DNA from: Bacteroidales bacterium
GTDB taxonomy: Bacteria; Bacteroidota; Bacteroidia; Bacteroidales; DYOH01
Direction: 5' to 3'
Assembly: GCA_030632545.1 (NCBI GenBank)
Contig: DAOVUO010000025.1
Location: forward strand, 1 to 12,892
DNA: 12,892 nucleotides
In this document: piece by piece, positions 6,596 through 12,892 of the stretch
Position numbering within the stretch: the stretch's first letter is position 1
How the letters are laid out: every line of letters starts with the position of its first letter
Notes under the pieces: model-generated
What the model saw: the letters and a program-made list of their open reading frames with translations, nothing else
Database searches by the model: none
Told to the model about the DNA's origin: nothing
Translations under genes and position numbers: made by a program

Positions 6596-9560
6596 TCTGA
6601 ATAAATTTGTTTAAAACTTGGGATAAAGTAGTTTCAATATTATTTCTTAAACAAAAATCATCAATATTATTCTGTAAAAGTGTATTCATTTCATCGTAAT
6701 CTGTTTCACTAAAAATACAAATAGTTTTAAAATTATTACTATTTTTTTTCAGAAAACCAATTATTTCTTGATTTAAGGACTCGCAAGCTAATAAGAAAAA
6801 GTTAATTTTTTCGTCACTATTAAGTAATTCAGTCGCAGTTTGTATGTTTGATGTAGATAAAATTTTAATTTGATGTGTTGCAAATTTTTCTTTTATTTTA
6901 GATATTAATTTATTGTCCTGTGATAATATAAGCAACTGATATTCAGACCAGTCATTCATTGTGTATTCATTAGGGAACAATCTATGACTTATCTGATTCA
7001 CAGGCTTATATGGAATTTTAAACCAAAAAAGACTACCTTTTCCAAGTTCACTTTCAAGTTCAAGTTTGCCGCCTAAAATATCTACTAAAGCTAGACTAAT
7101 TGCTAAGCCAAGCCCAGTCCCCCCAAATTGCCTTTTAATTGAGCCATCTGCTTGAGCAAAGCGCTGAAAAATATATTGTTTTTGTTTTTTGCTTATGCCA
7201 ATTCCACTGTCTTTTACGTAAAACATTATAAAATTATTGTTTTCTATAAGTTGTACGCCAAATTCTACAAAGCCTTTTTTCGTAAATTTAAGTGCGTTAT
7301 TAATTAGATTTGTAAATATTTGATTCAATTTCTGCTCATCAATATAAATTTCTGCTTGGCGTTGCGACAAACTTCTATTCAGCACCAGTTTTATTTTATT
7401 CTGTTTTTTTCGTTGTATTTCAGATTGAAATAAATTATAAGTATCGAGCATAAAACGACTAAGATTTAGTGCCGATTCTTTTAAAATAATTTCACCAGAT
7501 TCAATTTTTGAGATATCAATAATATCTTCAATTAAGTTAAGTAATTGCTGTCCACTATCTATAATAACAGATATATATTCAAGATGTTCTTTGCTCGTAA
7601 TTTCCATTTCTAATAACTCCGAAAAGCCAATAATTGCATTCATTGGAGTCCTTATTTCATGCGACATATTACTTACAAACTCTGTTTTTAATCTATCAGC
7701 TGTTTCAGCTTTGTTTTTCGATTTTATTAATTGCTTTTCTATTTTTTTATGTCGAGTAATATCAAAAGCCATAAAAGCTAGATTAGTAACTTCTTTAGCT
7801 TTTCCCGATATAGGCTTAATCCATATTTGCATCCATACTATTTCACCTTCAATTTTCTGAATTTCAATTTCGGCAACTTTGTTTTTTCCTTTGAGTGCAG
7901 TTTTAAAAATCTGTAAAATTGTGGAATTATATTCATTTGGCAAATAGTCGAATAAATAAATATTTTCTCTGAGTTCAATTTCGGATATTTGTTGAAATAA
8001 GACGTATGCTTCTCTGTTGAATGTTAGTATTTTAAAGTCTGGATCTAATAATACAAAGCTTGCAGGTATTAAATTAATAATATTTTGGCACGAGAGCGAA
8101 TTATTTTGAATTTCCTTTTTTAGTGTAATGCTTTCTATCTTATTTTTTTGTTGACTTAGCTCATTTACAAATTTTTCGTTTGTCTCATCAATTAGGCATA
8201 TAAATAAATTTTCATTCAGTTTTATAAGCCAAATAGCAAATTGGTCGTTTAATGTAATTTTTTGATTATAGGGAATTTCTGAATTTGATAGCTGTAAGTT
8301 GTATTTTTTGGCAAATAATGTAAATATTTCAATAAGTGTTTTTTCAAGTATGTTATTTACATTAAGTTCTAAAAATGAGCTGAATTTTTTGTTTGCAGTT
8401 AATAGCTGAAAATTGGTATTTTTAAAATGAAAGCTTTTATTTTGGAACAAGGCCATTGCCAAAGGATGTTTTTGAACTAATAGATTTAATGAAAGGCGAA
8501 GTTCCTGATATTGAATTCGTTCATTTATATAAAAATCCATTGGAAGGAGTGTTCCATGTAAAAAAGGAATAGAATTTTTTGTTTTTTGATTTATAAAACC
8601 ACGTAATAAAAACCACTGGAATTTATTTTTGTCCTGTAAAATACGTATTTCTATTTGAATAATTTTTTGTGTTCCTTCTCTAATTCGCTCAATAATTAAT
8701 CTAATCTTCTGAAAATCATCTGAGTGAAGAAGTCTGAAAAAAGTGATAAGCGAAATATACTTATATTGTTCGTTAATCAGATTACTAAAGCTTTTGCTAA
8801 TATTTAGTTTTTTTGTTTTGGGTTCATAATCCCAAACTATTTCTAAAATGTTATCTAAAATGTTTCTAGTGAATTTTTTTTGTTGATCACGTTCATTCTT
8901 TAGTTGTTTTTCGGTTTCAACATAACTTAAGTTGTAAAAAAAAACATTTTCTAAATTATAATTTCCTTTTGTTGTTTTAATAATTATTTCTTTAAGGCGA
9001 CCACCTCTTTCGATAATATTGAGTTTGTAATTATCTTCTTCGGCCAGTCCATTAACCCTGTTTTTATATCGCAAATTTATATCTTCCCGCTGTTCTGGAT
9101 GAATTTGTTTAAAAAGATCATCAAGAGAATTTATACTTGTGCTAATTTTTAGCGATTTTAAAAAATATTCATTAGCATATATTTTCTTAGATTCACTAAT
9201 TATAAGTCTTGCGCAATTCTTAATATTATATTCTTCCTCAAGTAAAATAAATAGTCCATAAAGAATTAAATTAACTTTTAAAACAATAAAATTTTCGTTT
9301 GCTATTTTCAATTCAAAATATTGTAATTGTATTTGAGTTTGTGAGTTAAAACTATAAATATATTCATCAGAAGAATGAGCATTAAAACAATTTTTAAAAT
9401 CTACAATGAGGTCTGAAAAAATTAATTTTTTGCTTTTTATTATGTCTAATATTTTAGTAAAAATATAATTTGACCGTAATATTTTAAAATCTGTATTAAA
9501 TATAACTATACCAATAGAATTGTTTTCGATCAAAGAGTTTATAAGGATATTATTTCTCAT
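6588..9560 (-). CDS. Cytoplasmic PAS-rich histidine kinase A with degenerate C-terminal receiver
   Basis: This 990-residue kinase also lacks membrane spans. It carries up to five PAS-like modules: about 7-105, 115-215 (with the IHPEQRED segment typical of PAS fold 3), 228-345 (again PAS fold 3, with LLHSDDFQ), 365-460 (weak), and 488-605 ending in AFDITRHKK. HisKA has H634 in SHEIRTPMN. The ATPase domain shows N755 (INNAL), D784 in DSGIGIS and GGTGLGLA (813-820), so the kinase core is intact. The last 115 residues follow the alternating pattern of a receiver but lack its chemistry: Ser/Gln at 880-881 at the usual acidic pair, Ala925 where the phospho-acceptor Asp should be, Ser951 at the Thr position, and Leu971 at the Lys position. 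It is the first gene of the operon, and its stop lies inside the kinase B start region. Phosphate from H634 must go elsewhere, plausibly to the kinase B receiver or an unlinked regulator. Confidence 0.9.
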   Translation of the reverse strand: MRNNILINSLIENNSIGIVIFNTDFKILRSNYIFTKILDIIKSKKLIFSDLIVDFKNCFNAHSSDEYIYSFNSQTQIQLQYFELKIANENFIVLKVNLILYGLFILLEEEYNIKNCARLIISESKKIYANEYFLKSLKISTSINSLDDLFKQIHPEQREDINLRYKNRVNGLAEEDNYKLNIIERGGRLKEIIIKTTKGNYNLENVFFYNLSYVETEKQLKNERDQQKKFTRNILDNILEIVWDYEPKTKKLNISKSFSNLINEQYKYISLITFFRLLHSDDFQKIRLIIERIREGTQKIIQIEIRILQDKNKFQWFLLRGFINQKTKNSIPFLHGTLLPMDFYINERIQYQELRLSLNLLVQKHPLAMALFQNKSFHFKNTNFQLLTANKKFSSFLELNVNNILEKTLIEIFTLFAKKYNLQLSNSEIPYNQKITLNDQFAIWLIKLNENLFICLIDETNEKFVNELSQQKNKIESITLKKEIQNNSLSCQNIINLIPASFVLLDPDFKILTFNREAYVLFQQISEIELRENIYLFDYLPNEYNSTILQIFKTALKGKNKVAEIEIQKIEGEIVWMQIWIKPISGKAKEVTNLAFMAFDITRHKKIEKQLIKSKNKAETADRLKTEFVSNMSHEIRTPMNAIIGFSELLEMEITSKEHLEYISVIIDSGQQLLNLIEDIIDISKIESGEIILKESALNLSRFMLDTYNLFQSEIQRKKQNKIKLVLNRSLSQRQAEIYIDEQKLNQIFTNLINNALKFTKKGFVEFGVQLIENNNFIMFYVKDSGIGISKKQKQYIFQRFAQADGSIKRQFGGTGLGLAISLALVDILGGKLELESELGKGSLFWFKIPYKPVNQISHRLFPNEYTMNDWSEYQLLILSQDNKLISKIKEKFATHQIKILSTSNIQTATELLNSDEKINFFLLACESLNQEIIGFLKKNSNNFKTICIFSETDYDEMNTLLQNNIDDFCLRNNIETTLSQVLNKFIQNE

Positions 9561-9797
9561 TATGCGATATTCTGTTGATATAGAGAATCTTAAATTCTGT
9601 TTTTGAGTTAATAAATTGTACTTTCCTTAAAATATAAAAAGTTTATCTTAATAAAAATATTAATTAATAAGCTAAAAAGTTTATTTTCTTGCACGAAATT
9701 TGTAATTTGATGCTTTGTTATCCCTACAAACTAATTCTGATTATCTGTATAATCATTCAGAATGTAAATATATAAAAAACTAAATCAAGCTAATAAA
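9561..9797. promoter_or_regulatory. Divergent intergenic region, presumed back-to-back promoters
   Basis: These 237 very AT-rich bases separate the start of the kinase operon (-) from the start of the propeller-phosphatase gene (+), so promoters for both must lie here or extend into the flanking genes. I looked for the Bacteroidota pattern TTG plus TAnnTTTG and found only one-mismatch versions without a properly spaced partner, so I name no exact promoter. Notable elements are the AT-only palindrome TATTAATTAATA (9658-9669), an imperfect inverted repeat (9734-9763), and four copies of the hexamer ATTCTG in either orientation. Confidence 0.55.
9734..9763. repeat. Imperfect inverted repeat upstream of the propeller-phosphatase gene
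   Basis: ATTCT-GATTAT (9734-9744) is mirrored by ATAATC (9749-9754) and AGAAT (9759-9763), with a 4-base loop and a 4-base bulge ATTC in the right arm. It ends 34 bases before the ATG. It could be an operator for a dimeric regulator or a hairpin in the 5' leader, and no T run follows, so it is not a terminator. The arms are AT-rich and chance is a real possibility. Confidence 0.35.
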
Positions 9798-12700
9798 ATG
9801 TTTAAATCCTACTTAAAGACAACGTTTGCACTTCTGAGTTTTGTCTTAATATATAGCAGTTTAATGGCTCAGAATAATAGTATTAAATTTGAACATTTAT
9901 CTATTGAGGAAGGTCTTTCTCAGAGCACCATAAATTCTGTGATTCAAGACAGTTATGGTCTTATGTGGTTTTGTTCAATAGATGGTTTAAATAAATATGA
10001 TGGATATAAAATTACCATTTATCATCATCAGCCAGATAATGCTTATTCCATAGCAGGAAATTCTATTAATGTAATTTTTGAGGACCAAGAGGGTTTGCTT
10101 TGGATTGGTACACAAAATAGGGGGCTCTCTATTTACAATAGAATTAAGGATAAATTCTATAGCGTAAGTTATGTGCGTTCAAAAACTATTTCGCCAGCAA
10201 TAGCTAATATCAGAGCTATTTACGAAGACAAAAATTATAATATGTGGATTGGTACTGCTGGTGGATTGTTTTATTTGAATAGAAAAACCAAAATGGTGAT
10301 GGAATTTTCAAATAATCCGTCTAATCAGTACAGTTTGGCTTCCGATCAAATAAATTTTGTTTTCGAAGATAAAGATTCTACAGTATGGATAGCTACGGAT
10401 AAAGGATTAAGTCGTTTTGATAGAAATAAAGGGCGATTTACAAATTTTGTAATAAGTGAAAACGAGGCTTCAAATGTTGTAAATGATGTTGTTCTTGATT
10501 CCTTAGGTAATTTTTGGATAGCTACGAATAACGGTTTGTTTAAAGCCCAGAGTTCAGAGACAGATTTAAATATATTAGCATCATATTATGTAGATGAGAA
10601 AAAATCTACTATGAATAATCAAATAAACTCACTTTTGATTGATAGAGAAAATCAAATATGGTTAGGAACTGAGAAAGCTGGGTTAAAATTATTGAATGTA
10701 CTTACAAAAAAGTTTATTAGTTATACACATGATCCTACGTTTGCGCATAGTTTAAGTGTTGACAAGGTGCTTTCTTTGTATCAAGATAAAACTGGCGTTT
10801 TGTGGATTGGAACATCCTTGGGTGGAGTAAATAAATGGAACAAAACGGTACAGGGTATGGATATATTTAGACATAATCCCTATGACTCTAATTCTCTGTC
10901 TACGAGTCAGATACGCTCAATTTATGAAGATAGAAACGGTGTTTTTTGGATAGGAACTGTAGATGGTGGTCTTAATAAATGGATGGATGAAAAAAATACA
11001 TTTTCTCATTATAATAACAAAATAGGTAATCCTAAATCATTGTCTAATAATCATGTGAGAGCAATTTATGAAGATACTCGCAGAAATTTTTGGATAGGAA
11101 CAGATGGAGGTGGTTTAGATTTATTTGATAGGAACACAAAACAATTTAAGCATTTTGTTAATGATCCAAAAAATCCAAAATCAATAAGTAGTAACCATAT
11201 ATACAGAATATTTGAAGATAGTAAAAATCAACTTTGGATAGCCACTTTTGGTGGTGGAATTAATAAATTTGATTATCCAACCAAAAAATTTACATCATTT
11301 CAGCATATTGCTGATAAACCACAGTCATTGAGTAGTAATTTTGTTACTTGCATAATTGAGGATAAAGAAGGCAAATATTGGGTTGGAACTTATGGTGGTG
11401 GTGTTGATTATTGGGACGGAAAATCAAAAAAGTTTAAACATTATCAGAATGACCCTGAAAATCCTAAATCCTTGGGGGAAAATAGAGTATATTCGGTTTT
11501 TGAAGATAGTGAGGGAACTATTTGGGTTGGAACAAAAGGAGCTGGTTTGAACAGATTTAATAGAAATGATGGTAGTTTTACAAAATTTACTGAAAAGGAT
11601 GGATTGCCAAATAATGTGGTAATGGGAATTGTGGAAGACAAAAATGGCTATTTATGGTTGAGCACAAACGGTGGCTTATGTAAATTTAATCCAAAGGATT
11701 ATAGTACTAGAAACTACGATGTAAATGATGGTTTACAAAGTAATGAGTTTTTAGTAGGCTCTTATTTTGAAGCAAAAGATGGCAAATTATTATTTGGTGG
11801 AGTTAATGGTTTAAATGCATTTTATCCCGATAATATTGTTGATAATCCGTATGTTCCAGACATTTTAATAACTCGTTTTCAGGTATTTAATAGCGATTAC
11901 CCTTTAGATTCAAATGTTTCTGTAAAAAATAAAATTGAGCTAAAATGGTATCAAAATTTTATCTCGTTTGAATTTGTTGCTTTAAATTATATTTTTTCTG
12001 AGAAAAATAAATATTCTTATCAGTTAGAAGGTTATGATAAAGATTGGAATAGAGTAAAATATCGCCGTTTTGCGAATTACACAAATTTACCTCCAGGCAA
12101 TTATACATTTAAAGTTAAAGGAACAAACAATGATGGTGTATGGAATAAAGAAGGACGAAAAATAAAAGTTCTTATACATCCAGCATGGTGGCAAACTCAA
12201 GTAGCACGAATTGGCGGAATAGTATTGCTTATTCTTGCAGTATTCCTTGGTGTAAGGTGGAGAATAGCACTAATAGAAAAACAAAAAGAAATTTTAGAGG
12301 ATTTGGTTCAAGTGCGTACAGCAGAGGTGGTAGCTCAAAAAGAAGAAATTCAAGAGCACATGGAAGAAATTGAGATTCAAAAGAATTTAGCTGAGAAGCA
12401 AAGAGACCAAATTGGAGTTCAGAAAAAAGAAATTACCGATAGTATTAAGTATGCTGAACGAATTCAAAAGGCAACCTTGCCTGCCGATCATTTTTCAACT
12501 GATTTTGTGGACGATTCCTTTGTTTTATTTAAACCAAAAGACATTGTAAGTGGTGATTTTTATTGGATTGGTGAAACTGAAAATAAGCTTATAATTGTAG
12601 CTGCCGATTGCACTGGACACGGAGTTCCTGGGGCTTTTATGAGTATGCTTGGAATTAGCTTTTTAAATAAAATAGTAAGTGAAAAAGGTGTTGAACGAAC

Positions 12701-12892
12701 CGACGAAATACTTAACCGGCTGAGAGCTAACGTAATACATCAACTTCATCAAAGTCAGGATGATGACCAGTCGAAGGACGGCATGGACGTAGCTATAGTT
12801 AGTATTGATAAAATAAACAATACTTTGGAGTTTTCTGGAGCAAATAATCCATTGTATTTGTATAGAAATAACACAGATTCTATTTATAAGCC
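9798..12892 (+). CDS. Periplasmic double-propeller sensor with cytoplasmic SpoIIE-type PP2C phosphatase (3' end outside window)
   Basis: The frame is open for 1031 codons from the ATG at 9798 (preceded by the A-rich leader TAATAAA) to the window edge. Residues 1-24 form a signal peptide ending LMA before Gln. Residues 29-680 contain 14 regulator-propeller blades, each with an [IVF]xED...WIGT-type core, that is, two seven-bladed propellers. Residues about 735-795 form a Y_Y_Y domain (YQLEGYDKDW, then YTNLPPGNYTFKVKG). A single membrane helix (about 803-820) leads into a long charged coiled coil (822-895). The phosphatase begins near SIKYAERIQ and shows the metal-site motifs SGDFYW (D920) and ADCTGHGVPGA (D937), then D994/D997 in DGMD and GANNPLY (1014-1020). 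The final Asp motif and stop lie beyond the window. The inferred topology is an external ligand-sensing part with a cytoplasmic phospho-Ser/Thr phosphatase acting on an anti-sigma antagonist-type partner. The sensor half matches Bacteroidota hybrid two-component sensors, but there is no histidine kinase in the visible part. Confidence 0.93.
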   Translation, partial: MFKSYLKTTFALLSFVLIYSSLMAQNNSIKFEHLSIEEGLSQSTINSVIQDSYGLMWFCSIDGLNKYDGYKITIYHHQPDNAYSIAGNSINVIFEDQEGLLWIGTQNRGLSIYNRIKDKFYSVSYVRSKTISPAIANIRAIYEDKNYNMWIGTAGGLFYLNRKTKMVMEFSNNPSNQYSLASDQINFVFEDKDSTVWIATDKGLSRFDRNKGRFTNFVISENEASNVVNDVVLDSLGNFWIATNNGLFKAQSSETDLNILASYYVDEKKSTMNNQINSLLIDRENQIWLGTEKAGLKLLNVLTKKFISYTHDPTFAHSLSVDKVLSLYQDKTGVLWIGTSLGGVNKWNKTVQGMDIFRHNPYDSNSLSTSQIRSIYEDRNGVFWIGTVDGGLNKWMDEKNTFSHYNNKIGNPKSLSNNHVRAIYEDTRRNFWIGTDGGGLDLFDRNTKQFKHFVNDPKNPKSISSNHIYRIFEDSKNQLWIATFGGGINKFDYPTKKFTSFQHIADKPQSLSSNFVTCIIEDKEGKYWVGTYGGGVDYWDGKSKKFKHYQNDPENPKSLGENRVYSVFEDSEGTIWVGTKGAGLNRFNRNDGSFTKFTEKDGLPNNVVMGIVEDKNGYLWLSTNGGLCKFNPKDYSTRNYDVNDGLQSNEFLVGSYFEAKDGKLLFGGVNGLNAFYPDNIVDNPYVPDILITRFQVFNSDYPLDSNVSVKNKIELKWYQNFISFEFVALNYIFSEKNKYSYQLEGYDKDWNRVKYRRFANYTNLPPGNYTFKVKGTNNDGVWNKEGRKIKVLIHPAWWQTQVARIGGIVLLILAVFLGVRWRIALIEKQKEILEDLVQVRTAEVVAQKEEIQEHMEEIEIQKNLAEKQRDQIGVQKKEITDSIKYAERIQKATLPADHFSTDFVDDSFVLFKPKDIVSGDFYWIGETENKLIIVAADCTGHGVPGAFMSMLGISFLNKIVSEKGVERTDEILNRLRANVIHQLHQSQDDDQSKDGMDVAIVSIDKINNTLEFSGANNPLYLYRNNTDSIYK
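9882..11837 (+). repeat. Fourteen tandem propeller-blade repeats encoded in the sensor gene
   Basis: The core Trp (or its equivalent) of successive blades falls at residues 57, 102, 150, 197, 240, 288, 336, 384, 432, 480, 528, 576 and 620, with a Trp-less last blade at about 666. From residue 240 to 576 the spacing is exactly 48 residues (144 bases). Blades 8-12 are the most alike, sharing NPKS[LI], [IVF]xED, W[IV][GA]T and GGG[LIV] motifs. Fourteen blades fit two closed seven-bladed propellers. Confidence 0.88.

Noticed and set aside
7591..7860. Plus-strand open frame of 89 codons inside kinase A
   Set aside because: It lies opposite the PAS/HisKA coding sequence, whose motifs are clear. 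Its open length is explained by the low frequency of stop codons opposite this composition.
9658..9669. Perfect 12-base palindrome TATTAATTAATA as an operator
   Set aside because: It consists only of A and T in a very AT-rich spacer, where such palindromes arise readily by chance.
12185..12373. Plus-strand frame of 62 codons within the propeller-phosphatase gene
   Set aside because: It is a shifted frame over the membrane helix and coiled coil of the real protein. Its Ser/Arg-rich product reflects repeated codons rather than a gene.
9798..12892. Reading the propeller gene as a classical hybrid two-component regulator
   Set aside because: After the membrane helix and coiled coil the motifs are those of a SpoIIE-type phosphatase. 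No H-box, ATPase G-boxes, receiver or AraC-type HTH is present in the visible part.

Overview
The window reads as a chromosomal segment from an AT-rich member of the Bacteroidota. The reasons are the lack of strong Shine-Dalgarno sites with A/T-rich leaders before starts, signal peptides cleaved before Gln, Asn/Lys/Ile-rich proteins, large PAS-rich hybrid histidine kinases, and a periplasmic 'regulator propeller' sensor of the type that is abundant in this phylum. I cannot name a genus.

Layout. Bases 1-342 (+) are the 3' end of a thioredoxin reductase gene. It converges on a glutamate/aspartate:cation symporter gene (626-1840, -), and a perfect 17-bp stem-loop at 541-584 between them can terminate both. 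A weaker hairpin at 1917-1937 separates the symporter from a compact minus-strand operon read in this order: hybrid histidine kinase A (6588-9560), hybrid histidine kinase B (3746-6595), a small secreted beta-rich putative outer-membrane protein (3219-3743), and a CPA-superfamily cation:proton antiporter (1971-3212). The junctions are an 8-base overlap, a 2-base gap and a 6-base gap, so one transcript with coupled translation is likely. A 237-base divergent intergenic region (9561-9797) separates this operon from a large plus-strand gene that starts at 9798 and runs off the window at 12892. That gene encodes a periplasmic 14-blade double beta-propeller, a Y_Y_Y domain, one membrane helix, a coiled coil and a cytoplasmic SpoIIE-type PP2C phosphatase.

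How they may work together. Most of the window is devoted to signalling. Both kinases lack membrane spans and look like cytoplasmic sensors with several PAS-like modules. Kinase B carries an intact receiver, whereas kinase A ends in a receiver-like domain that has lost the phospho-acceptor Asp and the conserved Lys. No DNA-binding response regulator is encoded here. The operon joins two phosphorelay kinases to an envelope protein and an ion antiporter, which suggests (inference only) a response to ionic, pH or energy status. The divergent propeller-phosphatase resembles hybrid two-component sensors on the outside, but its output is a Ser/Thr phosphatase, which suggests a partner-switching pathway. 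No tRNA, rRNA, CRISPR array, insertion sequence or phage gene was found.
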